64,000 bases of DNA from Kingdonia uniflora (taxonomy: Eukaryota; Streptophyta; Magnoliopsida; Ranunculales; Circaeasteraceae): the NCBI GenBank assembly GCA_014058105.1, contig JACGCM010002031.1, positions 1 through 64,000 on the forward strand, in the 5' to 3' direction. Below, piece by piece: positions 37,801-48,100 of the stretch. The notes under the pieces are model-generated. The model worked only from the letters and a program-made list of their open reading frames with translations. It was not told where the DNA came from and searched no databases. Numbering within the stretch: position 1 is the first letter of the stretch; the number at the start of each line of letters is the position of its first letter. The translations under genes and the position numbers were made by a program.

Positions 37801-40692
37801 TATCCAATTTGTGATAAATCAAATTTGAATATGTTTCCTTATTAACTTTGTTTGAGTATAACTGGTGGGCCTTATTTTTAGATAGTAGCAGAAGAAATGG
37901 AATGGCTTGATTTTTACGCTGCCATACCTGGTATAAGCCTTAATGAGAGAAAAAGATCCAAACAACATCCCATACAGGCAGAGAAAGAGATAATTCTCTC
38001 TGCTGTCTACTGTGTTTGCTCTGATGTGTTCTCGGGCTTCTCTCACTTTAGCAGTTCAACTCAACAATCTCTAGATGAGAATGTGGTTACCTTTTTGCTG
38101 AGGAGGTAAACTATACATCATTTATTTCTATTGGAACATACATTTTCTTTATCGATTTCTCAATTGTTATCTTGTGCAGCAAAACCTGCTAACTATGTGT
38201 CTGGAAGATTACTTGGCAGCTTATTATAGATCAGGGTATGTTAGATTTTGTAGTATTATCTTTTTAAGTGTATAAAAAGGTCAGGAGTTTTATTTTTATG
38301 ACAATTTTATTGACTGGGTTTCTGGTGACTTTATCGAGTAGCGAGCGTATGAGAATTGCAGAAAGATTTGTCAATCAGCCAATAGTACCTTCAGGAAATC
38401 AACACACAATAAATAGATATATATTCCCAGGATTGCGAACACCAGAGTTGATGATGACAGGAATCCAAGATGTATGGCCTCAATATGTTTCTGGATCGAG
38501 CAAGGTAACCCTTAGAATCTTAGTAGGCAGTCTTTTGAAAGATTTAGGAACATTGTTATTCTTCATGTTTATTCGTTCATTTCCTTTATATGAATTTATG
38601 GAGCATATGTACGAAAAGTAGCAGGCAGAAAAGTGGTAGCTAAGCTCAAGAGACTGTGTCACGAACTTGTGACCATCATCTCATTAAGTTTGGTCATATT
38701 TTTAATTATCAGTAGACAGACAGTAGAAAGCTCGCAAAGTGAACTGCGAAAAATATCATCATGTGATGTCTATTCTCTATATTTTCTATGTTGTTTCATG
38801 GATTATCTCCGCAACATCTTCTTTTGAGATATTACTAGTGTCACGGCCCAGCCCGGGACCGCCTCTACAGTGCCCGGAGTGCAGTGGAATAAGGGACCGT
38901 GCGGCGTACACGGACGCGCGGTCGGCGTGTACCAGCCATCTTTACGGGCGCGCCAATGGCATACAACCCACGGATGCTAGAGCGACATCCGGATAATCTT
39001 GGATACTCGTGAGGGGTCATCAAATATGTATCCGGTATAGGCAATAATGCTGAAGGTTCCCTCAATAATCCCTACAGCGTAATCTCTCGCGACGCGCGCG
39101 AGGTACGGAAAGCACACCTGTCCTGTGGCGGATCAGGGTAGCTCAATATGCCGGATTCCAGATAAATGACTCATATCTCAAGGGGCGACGAGCCTGGACT
39201 ATTTATATTGTCCATCTGTAAGGGGCGGTGCGTCTCGGATAGCCCGCGGGGAATAGCGGCGCCATATGAAGCCTTCTTTGGAAAACCGGCCCGCATTGCG
39301 AGGCAATGTCCCCTAGCCTTCCTAGGCCTAGGAGAACTCATAACTATCCCTTGTAGATAGTCCATGAGCCGGGGTCCTTGATGACCAAGCATTAAAGCTC
39401 TTTTAGTCATGGGGAGGATCGAACCAATGTTCCTCCTTAATATAGCTACTAAGTGAATAGTCAATTTCCAAAAGGAAACGTTAAAACATGAGACGAAACG
39501 TACTGGACCTTTTCGCCCCCTTAACTGAATCCGATTGCGACGAAACTTGGCGTGCAGCTATATTAGGATATAAAGAACAAATACATTCAGACAGAACTCA
39601 AAACGCTCGGGTAGATTTGGCCGGCGTTCGGTAGGTCGTCACAAGTAGTGATTGCTCTTAATGGTGTATACTGGAGACAGGCATATCATGGTTAGCTATA
39701 AAATTAGATCTGTTTATATGTCAATAGAATTTACGAAGGTCTTAGCTGAAAATCTTTTGTACTTATACCTTAATTCCATCTCTACGATCTTCCGGGATTT
39801 TTTTTTTATTTTTTTGATTATTTATTATATACAAAGTCGTCAACAATATCCTGATCTTCTCTAGAATGTAACAGGAGACTGACAGCTGCATGGGTGCAAG
39901 GACAATAACATGTGTGGAAGTGGCTTGCTCGAACGAAGCAAAACCTTTATGTGAAAGCTTAGCCAAGATATACCGCATTAAGCTGATAGCTACGAGCTGT
40001 GTAAGGTTTCGACCCTCTATTTAGATGATAATTTATTGATGCTAAACCAAAGGACTTAACGTTATTTCTTTATAATGGTTAAGAATATATTGATGGGAAC
40101 TCGGTTGCTGTTCATAGACATCTCCGTAGCTCTTCCTCTTCTCTTGAAACAAATACGCAGAAACAAGCTTACGGAGAGGGAAAGAAAGAAGCTGAGAAGA
40201 ACACTAGTTGATTTTGCCTCTGTCATTCCAATTGCGATTCTTATGCTACTTCCAGTGAGTACATGTTTGATACCTTTGTTTTCTTGCTTTCTAATTACAA
40301 TCTTTACACTTCCAAGCATCTGGGGGAAAATAAGCTATTTGTCAAAATCGAATTTTGGTCTTTGCTTTGATCTCTTTAAGACCAATTATGTATGTTTTTA
40401 ATTGTAAAGAAGCACACAGTATTTAATTTCGCATTTTCTTTTCTATGTTTTCTATGAGCAGTTATCAGTTGTGGGACATGCTGCAATTTTGGCTGCAATA
40501 AAAAAGTACATTCCAGCCTTGGTAATTCATGTCAACTTTTCCCGTGTATATTGGCCGCCAACCATATTTTATTTTACTTAGTTTGTAATATCTTGCTTAT
40601 ACTTGAAACAGATCCCTTCTCCCTATTCGCCAGAGCGATTGGATATTGTGAAACAATTGAATCGAACTAAGAAGATGGAACTTCAGCTATAG
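34840..40692 (+). CDS. LETM1-like mitochondrial membrane protein, one apparent frameshift
   Basis: Fourteen exons: 34840-34907, 35234-35651, 35898-35989, 36117-36275, 36362-36713, 36806-36924, 37608-37680, 37882-38105, 38180-38235, 38342-38504, 39875-40000, 40084-40254, 40462-40521 and 40612-40692, about 720 residues. The N-terminus (MGSLMPSQLSLSSRSLQLQR) is basic, Ser-rich and without acidic residues, as in a mitochondrial presequence. The C-terminus carries the LETM1 block: RERKKLRRTLVDFASVIPIA, a hydrophobic segment, then VVGHAAILAAIKKYIPALIP and YSPERLDIVKQLNR. It resembles the plant LETM1-like proteins of the At3g11560 type rather than LETM1 itself; LETM1 proteins act in inner-membrane cation exchange and mitochondrial translation. 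Joining exons 8 and 9 (38105/38180) shifts the frame by one base, as if an A were missing from AG|CAAAACCTG, and stops at once. All later exons are in one consistent frame. A solo LTR sits in intron 10. Confidence 0.8.
38839..39643. mobile_element. Solo LTR in intron 10 of the LETM1-like gene
   Basis: 805 bp starting TGTCACGGCC and ending GTCGTCACA. The flanking 5-mers are ACTAG (38834-38838) and AGTAG (39644-39648), one mismatch. It is much richer in GC and CpG than the gene around it (for example GCGACGCGCGCGAGG at ~39090). No internal region remains, so it is a solo LTR left after LTR-LTR recombination, or a very short element. The intron without it would be about 560 bp. Confidence 0.75.
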
Positions 40693-40769
40693 ATTTGAAA
40701 ATATACCCTTTCAAGTAAATATTAATTGGATGTTAATTTCCTTTCGAAACAAATTAATATCGTGGTCAT

Positions 40770-41055
40770 TACTGTTTGTAAATATATGAATAATTTGTTT
40801 GATGGTACATAAACTTGTTAAAAAAAAAACTTTTAAGACTTTTCCAGAAGAGATATTTGCAATGTAGAGAGAGAGAGTGAGAGACTGTGTATGATGTTAG
40901 AGGGAGAGAAAAGAGGAAATATAATGAATAAAATAAATTTGGAAACTAATTACTTTGGTACTCTTATTACATTATTTGGTTGTTTTGTTCTAATTTGATT
41001 CTAAATATAGAGGTACCATGCAACCAAACTCTTATGTTCTGACTGTAAGAAGACT
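40770..41055 (+). repeat. Direct repeat, copy 1 (3' of the LETM1-like gene)
   Basis: 286 bp, starting 77 bp after the LETM1-like stop codon. It is about 95% alike by eye to 42564-42840. After a 43-bp extra segment (41056-41098) the match resumes (ACTCTTTTAACTACTAAATTTA). It includes a GA-repeat that is longer in this copy. Confidence 0.85.
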
Positions 41056-41633
41056 TTGTTTTTGTTTTCTTATTTTTTTGAACGGGAGAAGGCTTAGTAC
41101 TCTTTTAACTACTAAATTTAAGGGTGAATTTGAGAAAGGGAAAAGGATTTAGAGACACTCAAAAACCAAACACTCAAGTCTCACTCAATACCAGTTCTCA
41201 AAATTAGTGATTTGCTATATAGGAAATGAGGTGAAAAATATTTTGGTCTTAGCTGCCCCACTTCCTCTCTCTTCCCCTCTAGCTGACAGTTATGTCGTAT
41301 TTCCCTCTCTCCTCCCCTGATTGTCAAATTCGAACAAATTGGTTCTCATATCACTCTCCCGCCCATACTATTTTCTCTCTTTCTTGCGATTTCTGTCATT
41401 AAAGGTGAAATTCTTCTCTCCAAAGAACTGCGACAGCCACAATGATAGAAGTAGGAGAAGACTCTTATTCCACAGGTATTTAGAACATTTATCTCTCTAA
41501 AAGTTAGACACAGTAGTATACCTGCTTTGTATGGAATGTTGTGAAATTGTAATTGTTAGGGTTAGTAATCCTCTGTGTAATCCAATTTCGGTCTCCCCAG
41601 GCAATTTGTCTTTCATTGATTACTTGGGTATGA

Positions 41634-41864
41634 ATTGTCGGTTATGCGTCATTCGACAATGTTTTAAGCGTAAGTCTCAACAGTCACTAAAGAATTGTCG
41701 AAATCAACAATATTAGTTGTGTAATTATTAACATGCATTATCATAATTGTCGATCTCGACAATATTACATATAAATTTTTTTACACACTAACTATATTGT
41801 CGAACTCGACAATACTTTACATACAAGTCTTCACATAAATGAGTATATTGTCGAACTCGACAAT
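41634..41864. repeat. Array of five ATTGTCG/CGACAAT palindromes
   Basis: Inverted-repeat units lie at 41634-41660 (13-nt loop), 41694-41711 (one arm degenerate), 41746-41763, 41796-41813 and 41847-41864. The last two are identical: ATTGTCGAACTCGACAAT. The last four start 52, 50 and 51 nt apart. The spacers are AT-rich and differ from one another, so this is a spaced motif array rather than a simple tandem repeat. Confidence 0.85.
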
Positions 41865-42028
41865 ATTACATTTGTTTTCAGCTTGTTTTAGGTTACCCCA
41901 TACGTTGTAAGCATGTTTTGTTAAGGCATGGCAATTTCATAGGGTTTTACTTCTGTTATTTTAGAGGCCTCACAATGGTGTTTAGTTTTTTGCACTGGGT
42001 TCATAAATTATTTTGTGCGTGTTTTGCC

Positions 42029-42310
42029 ATGGAGGAGTCAGAGAGTTACGATAGTGTCCACATCCCAGTTTCTTCGCTAACTCATGAAGAAATCTATCCA
42101 GTACTGCAAGAAGTTGAAGTAGAAGAAGCGAGGCAAACAAAAATTGAGTGAGAATTATAATTTGGACGACTAGAAAATGAGTTCTGGGCGGAGCAAGATT
42201 TGACATATTTTAATTCATTGCGTGAGAGGCCCGATTACGATTCTTCTAACGATTCTTCAGATGGGTGGCAAAGAGGTCAATATAGCTGGGAAGAATGCCA
42301 ATGTAACTAA
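42029..42310 (+). pseudogene. Unrecognised small acidic ORF with two in-frame stops
   Basis: One reading frame runs 94 codons from ATG 42029 (MEESESYDSVHIPVSSLTHE) to TAA 42310 and ends DSSDGWQRGQYSWEECQCN. It is broken only by TGA and TAA in the middle (42149-42163). The composition is acidic and Ser/Glu/Asp-rich, with no known domain. A possible upstream exon (MIEVGEDSYSTG at 41442-41475, followed by GTATTT) and an acceptor near 41964 suggest a former spliced gene. It lies wholly between the two 280-bp direct repeats. I cannot say what it encoded. Confidence 0.35.
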
Positions 42311-42563
42311 ATTTTTGGATAAGACAATGTGTTAGAAGTCTGTGTTGTACAACGAGTTTTTGTGGGGTGATTGTTTATATTTTGTATTCCCTCTTTTGTA
42401 GCATGTGAAGTAATGAAGGCTTTTGAAATGAAATGAACATGCGTCGGACATTACTTGTGTTTGGTTTCGTTTCTTTTACGTGTCAACTTGTCAGTGAGAT
42501 CGACAATGGAAGACTCCGTAAATGAAAATTTGAGTAAAGTTATTCGTGACGAGTCCCCAAAGT

Positions 42564-42840
42564 TACTGTTTGTAAATATATAAATAGTTTGTTTGATGGT
42601 ACATAAACTTGTTAAAAAAAAGTTTTAAGACGTTTTCAGAAGAGATATTTGCAATGTATAGAGAGAGACTGTGTATGATATTAGGTGGAGAGAAAAGAGG
42701 AAATATAATGAATAAAATAAATATGGAAACTAATTACTTTGGTACTCTTATTACATTATTTGGTTGTTTTGTTCTAATTGGATTCTAAATATAGAGGTAC
42801 CATGCAACCAAACTCTTATGTTCCGACTGTAAGAAGACTT
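42564..42840 (+). repeat. Direct repeat, copy 2
   Basis: 277 bp, the partner of 40770-41055, in the same orientation. The similarity runs on to about 42882 through ACTCTTTTAACTACTAAATTTA. Together the copies bracket ~1.5 kb with the palindrome array and the decayed ORF. Confidence 0.85.
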
Positions 42841-43185
42841 AGTTACAGGTTGGGACTCTTTTAACTACTAAATTTAACACTATCAAATAAGATAAAGGAA
42901 CTCTTATATATACCTCTTCGCTATCTCCTTCACATACAAACAAGGTAGAATACATTACTATTAGGTTTTACATCATCACCGGCGTACATCTCTTCCCTGA
43001 CTTTCTCAGCATTGCTCAATCTCCAAAGAGTTTTATCAAGTAAATACCCCTCTCTCTGTCAAATATATATATTTTTGCTCTGTGAATTTAATAAGTCTAG
43101 TCTCAATTTAGATTTTTTGTTTTCTTTTATGAATTTTGTAAGCTGAAGTGAAAGGAATTTTGTTTTCTTTTATGAATTTTGTAAA

Positions 43186-43284
43186 TCTAGTTTCAAACCT
43201 GTGATCTTCGCGTAATTAGTACGCTTCAAATTTGAAGTGTACGTGTTATTAACATAGCGCTCTAACCAACTAAGCTAATGTGCC
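43186..43284 (-). pseudogene. tRNA-Ile(AAU)-like sequence with palindromic insertion, 3' end missing
   Basis: The minus strand starts GGCACATTAGCTTAGTTGGT then TAGAGCGC, very like plant tRNA-Ile (GGCCCATTAGCTCAGTTGGTTAGAGC), with an anticodon loop TTAATAA (anticodon AAU). After the anticodon arm an imperfect palindrome (GTACACTTCAAATTTGAAGCGTAC) is inserted between TAATAACACG and the similar TAATTACGCG. A T-arm-like ACAGGTTTGAAAC follows. The 3' acceptor strand that would pair with GGCACAT is absent. It is therefore not a working tRNA; a tRNA-derived repeat is an alternative. Confidence 0.65.
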
Positions 43285-43620
43285 ACATTGTTATGTTGTT
43301 CTTCATAGTAATTATGCGTAAAACCATACAATATCTGAGCTGAATTTTTTTCTCTTCCTCATTACTTGTGATATTTTGATTCCTATATTTTTGGAATACT
43401 TTGAGTTAGTGATAATTAGATGGGTTAAAAAATATTTAGATGATGTCCTTTAATTGGTGTTTGTCTAGGGTTTTAACACCAAAAAAATAGGGCAGCAAAC
43501 TAGAAACCCAAAGCCTGGAGGAAAACATCTTCTAATTAGACTATACTAATTCGGGTTTAATTAGGAACCCCAAATTTATAAACACTACAATTCCTACTTC
43601 TAATTAGACTATACTTTTCT

Positions 43621-43632
43621 TTCTATAAAACT
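43621..43632 (+). promoter_or_regulatory. TATA-like box of the B3 gene
   Basis: TTCTATAAAACT lies about 80 bp upstream of the ATG at 43708, a normal distance for a plant TATA box with a short unspliced leader. Confidence 0.45.
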
Positions 43633-43707
43633 GGAAATAGTTCTTTCTCTTTCTCATCAACAAAAATTATTTGAAGGGCTAGAGGTTCAAGCTTTTGGTA
43701 ATTTGTC

Positions 43708-44319
43708 ATGGATATTTTTGCGCAAGAACACGCAAAATACGATGCCGCTACTACTTTGGTGCACATGAGTAGACAAGTTTTAGAACCCTATGACGCCAAC
43801 AACTTGCGCAAAATAATAAGAAATACTCTATATGCAAAAGAGCCGGTGGTGGTCGTAGATGAACTGAAAAAAAGACGGATGTTGCAACTGCAAAAGTTCT
43901 CGTTTGAAAACATCCGTGATTACATTGGAACAGATTGTGCGTATGTACCAAGGGATTTAACCAACAGCGACGTCCTAAAACAGCAAAGTAGGTTGCGTAT
44001 ACCAACCGATTTTTGTAAGGCGAATATCGAGCCAATACTGCGCAAAGACGAGAATCCTGAAGATGGAATTAGTGTGACTGTTTACGACTCTGAAGGGAAA
44101 GAGTACTTAATGAAGTACAAGTGTTGGACTAGTACTGGTTCTTGTGTTCTTATTTCGGGATGGAAGGATTTTGTGAACTACCATGGGCTGAAGGAAAAAG
44201 ATCCCTTTGGGTTATGGGTCTTTCGACATGCTCAAACGGACAATTTGTGTTTCGCTGTGACTGGTCAATTAGACGAGGAAACTTTGATTCAAATTAAGAA
44301 GGAAGGAATATTAATGTAA
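43708..44319 (+). CDS. B3-domain DNA-binding protein, single exon
   Basis: 203 residues without introns. The N-terminal ~85 residues are charged and helical (RQVLEPYDANNLRKIIRNTL, VVVVDELKKRRMLQLQKFSF). Residues ~90-190 form one B3 fold: LTNSDVLKQQSRLRIPTDF (first strand/helix), ISVTVYDSEGKEYLMKYKCW, VLISGWKDFVNYHGLKEKD (the GW.dFv...L..gD signature) and FGLWVFRHAQTDNLCFAV. The family is plant-specific transcription factors. A single B3 with a short N-terminal extension resembles the small REM-like/At2g-type B3 proteins rather than ARF, LAV or RAV, which carry other domains. Nuclear DNA binding is inferred; the target is unknown. The ATG at 43708 is the first in frame and follows a TATA-like box. 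Confidence 0.87.
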   Translation: MDIFAQEHAKYDAATTLVHMSRQVLEPYDANNLRKIIRNTLYAKEPVVVVDELKKRRMLQLQKFSFENIRDYIGTDCAYVPRDLTNSDVLKQQSRLRIPTDFCKANIEPILRKDENPEDGISVTVYDSEGKEYLMKYKCWTSTGSCVLISGWKDFVNYHGLKEKDPFGLWVFRHAQTDNLCFAVTGQLDEETLIQIKKEGILM

Positions 44320-45166
44320 TTCTTGCAGTTGTATATTTACTTTATTGTTCAATAGTATCAAACTTTGTTGAAATAATTTACTCCTGGAGCTACTTTTCTC
44401 ATTGTCAATTGGTTTTGAGATGCAACCTCTTGTTAATCTCAACAGGTTTTAAGATGCAACCTCCAGTTTTATTAAACTTATTTAAAAAAAAATTAAACTT
44501 AGGCCCTGCCCCGCCAGGATTGGATTCTCACATACCCCGGGATTTAGGACTAGTCAAGCTAATGGTGATAAATTATGAACGGGACAACTTTCGATATTCC
44601 TTTGAACTTGATTACAACTGGTTATTTGGGGCCAATCCAATAGAAGTCAGGAACCATAAAGAAACTGTTTTAAAGCGAATAAGCATTAAGGGTTATGCTA
44701 ATTCAGATTCTAAAGGGTAAACGTTGAACAATAGCTTGTCAAAAATTGTATTAAACATGAAAAATGTGTCAAAAACCGTATTAATTTGTTTATGAACCCA
44801 ATCACAATACATAGTATGCGAGTTGCTAAAGGTTCCAAAAAGCCAACAAAACTAGTTAAACGACAGTATCCTTCTTTTTCTCCAGTCTATGATACAGTTT
44901 GAAACCATTTCTTTCCAATTCCTTTATTTTATTAGTATGCAATATGCCGCCTTTAAAATCTCAAGATAGACTCCACGGAAAATCATAAAAAGACTCGAAA
45001 ACTCTCAACTTTCCAATCTAGTGGAGACACAAAGCACAACTATTGCCAAAGAAGCTCAACTGTTCTTTGCCAAAATGATATGTTTCAATCTGTGCAACCC
45101 ATCCAAGGAATGGCGCAATCTGCGCAACCGCAATAAATAAACCGCAATATAACATCTGTATTGTCT
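44320..45166. other. Convergent spacer between the B3 gene and MTV1
   Basis: Non-coding AT-rich sequence between two genes that read toward each other; it includes both 3' UTRs. An open frame at 44409-44720 has no recognisable domain and starts inside the B3 3' UTR. Not called. Confidence 0.4.
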
Positions 45167-48100
45167 TCAAATTACCCTCTTTGGATCACGAGCTGCAGAC
45201 AAATGGTCCTGCAAAGTAGTAGAGTGAAGATAGATTAATAAACTAAGTTTATTCCGATTAGTTGGTCAATTTTATAGTGATAATAATCATCTAATTACTT
45301 TGATTAGTTGGTCAATTTTAGAGATACTGATTTATGAGCCCGATTACATTATTTTAACTCAGTCTATCTAACACCCTAACTAGGGGGAACTGGGAAGCAC
45401 CAAGTTGGAGGGAAGTGTAAAGTTGAAAACCTCGGGAATGTATGTCTAATTTTGATCATATAATAGGGGTCTAAGGCCAAATACCCATCTACTGTAAAAT
45501 AAAACTATTTCTACACTATACAGGAGACGATGCTTACTCCATGCAGACTGACATCAAAAAAGATCTAATTGTCAGGCCATCACAAAAAACGGTTGTAACT
45601 TCACATCTAACCCACAACAAAAATCATAATCGACTTTAAAGAAAAGTATTTTCCTATCAGCTAGGATTTGGATAAATTGAGTTCAAATAAAAAGAGTTTG
45701 TTCAAGTACAAAAAAACTTGCTGAGGTATATCAATATAAAGAACATAAGGATTTTACTGATCTGAACTTCCGTTGATAAAAGATTCTAGTTTTGTTGATG
45801 GAGCCTAATGATGTAAATTAATAATTTAGGTTAAGGCATTAGACAGTTCTTACCGAAATGAAATCGAAGGCTCTTGTGTCCTCTTTCTTTGAGTTGTTGA
45901 CCGTCATATTCTGAGTTTGGACTGGATTACCTGGATGGAAAATGTCAGGGAGAGCAGAATTGTAGCTTCCACCATTGCTGCTTCCAACCACATTCACAAA
46001 ACCGGCATTTCCTTGAGGACCCAAAGATCCCATAGGTTGGAAGTTGGACATTGTTGCTAGCAGCTGCTGTTGTTGAGCCAGGAAATTTCCCATTGCAGCA
46101 TAATTTATTGGTTGCGAAGTAAAAGCTTGGTTGTACATAACATTAGGAGGTATGTTGTATTGCACAGGCCCCAATGGAAACATCATATTAGGATTCATTC
46201 CAACAGTCTGAGGATTAAAGATGTTGTTCAAATTGTCATTAGGAACATCGTTGCTCAGTTGAGTATTCACGAGTGGCGCTGGTTCAAAGATTTCTTGCTG
46301 CATTTTCTCTGGAGATTTTACAGACATTAACTCATTGAGATCTTTTCCATAGCTAGTTGGTTCCATGAGTCCAGAATCCGGACCAAAAATATCCAAAAGT
46401 TCCGGCCGAACATTATTTGCTTCCATTGGTGTCTTATTGTGTGAATGGTCGTCATCTACTGTCAATCCCGAGAAGAGATCATCAACAGTTTCCTTTTCAA
46501 CAGTTGTGTGAAATGAGACACCAGCAAAGGGATCTTCCTCATTTTTATGATCAGTGATTAAACTATCTCCAAAGAGATCATCAACTACAGGGGTGGCTGG
46601 CATTGTCAGATTTTCTACACTTATATCAGTTTGCTTCTGTGAAAATCTTTCAGTTGTATAAAACTCATCCAAATCACCGGTGTCTATTAGATCAGGCATC
46701 TGAACAGCAGCTATCTGGGCGCTTACAGTGGACGCCTTATCTGGAATACTATTTACTCCTGTTGAGTGCTCACCGTCAAGAAGGACTAAAACCTGCCATG
46801 AGAACCCAACAGTTATGTTAGCCTACCAAAACAACTGCGATTAAAAACATAAGCATGTATTCACAAGTCTTCTGTCTAATAAACTAGTGCATGTAGAAGT
46901 ACATGATTAAATGAACTCCCCAAACTTGACAACTTCCATCTTAACCCAGGACAAGGGACAAAACTGTCTAATTAGACATGTGTTTATATAAATAAGTTTT
47001 ACATCATGGAACTATTACTCTAAGGGAAACACGGTGAAGTTATGAAAAGATTCGTCTGAAAAAGGTAATGTATCCTGATTTATGAGAGAAGAGTATCATT
47101 TAGAGAGAAGAGTATCATTTACCCTGACACTGATATTTTAGTTCTTCTAATTTTGCAAAAAAAGTTGAATTATAATTGTTAAAAACTACGTTTGTGGAAG
47201 CTAAATTAATCTCAAGTAAAACTAAAATCTCTCAGTTGCATAAAATAAAATAAAAGGTCGAAGACCTAAGGTTTTTAGATTTACCCCAAACATTACATCT
47301 CTCTCTAATGCTAAGCCTTTCTCTCACTAAAATCAACATTAAAAAATAAACTAAGCTTAGGCTCCATTTTATAGGAGAAGAGACCTAGTATAAAATAGAA
47401 ACCCTAATAAGACTCCAGACTAAAATAGGAAGTGGCCATGTCACGTGTATGGAAACGACCCCATAACCTATCAACTCTCCCCGTCTTTGAAAAATTCATC
47501 CATGACGAATTTTGAAGATAGGAGTAACCCTGAGCATACAACGTTGCAAATTCTTTCACGGTACATTATGTACCCATTTTGTTTGCCTGTACATAAAGAA
47601 ACTATTGTTTCGCCAAAACTACTATACTTGACTTCATCGATAGATCCCAAAAACTGATTAAAATCTTAACTTGAACAATCATCAAACCCTTGCAAAAACG
47701 GATTACCAACTCTGAATTAATGAATTAATTACCTTTTCAGGAGATTCACCAAAGGGGAGGTCTATCCCAATCAATCTTTGGAGAGTGGTTGCGAAAGTCA
47801 GTCTGTATTGGGTTCCCCATACTCTCTTGGACTTGGGATGCCCCACCAAACTTTTCTACTCTATGAGTAACTTGTATAGTATAACCGCTTTTTACTAAAG
47901 AGGTGCCCGTTCTTGTGCCAAATGTGTCGCGTGCGTACTCTGTGGTGTGCCCATAGGCGTGCCATGAATGCCAACAAACCTGCCAAAATCTATGACTCTA
48001 CTGCCCAATGGCATGCCAATTGATGTGCCTCGGGTTGTGCCACGGAACTGCCTCGTGCCTCGCATCGTGCCAAGCACGTGGCCAAAACCCATCTTTTTCT

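Larger units (their letters stand above)
42883..43707. other. Leader region of the B3 gene
   Basis: AT-rich non-coding DNA. It holds a TATATATA-type box near 42906 with a CT-rich leader after it, the tRNA-Ile-like sequence (43186-43284), and a second TATA-like box (CTATAAAA near 43623) about 80 bp before the B3 start codon. I see no other gene. Confidence 0.45.

Noticed and set aside
39171..39464. Minus-strand ORF of 97 codons
   Set aside because: Lies wholly within the GC-rich solo LTR; chance open frame in CpG-rich DNA.
41634..41864. Possible CRISPR array
   Set aside because: The units are palindromes with irregular arms in a plant nuclear genome, without cas genes; the spacers are AT-rich and ~33 nt, not protospacer-like.
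40770..42840. LTR pair of a small retrotransposon
   Set aside because: The repeats do not begin TG or end CA, no primer site or polypurine tract adjoins them, and no target duplication is seen.
44409..44720. Open frame of 103 codons after the B3 gene
   Set aside because: It starts within the likely 3' UTR, has no recognisable domain, and the 5' part is low complexity.
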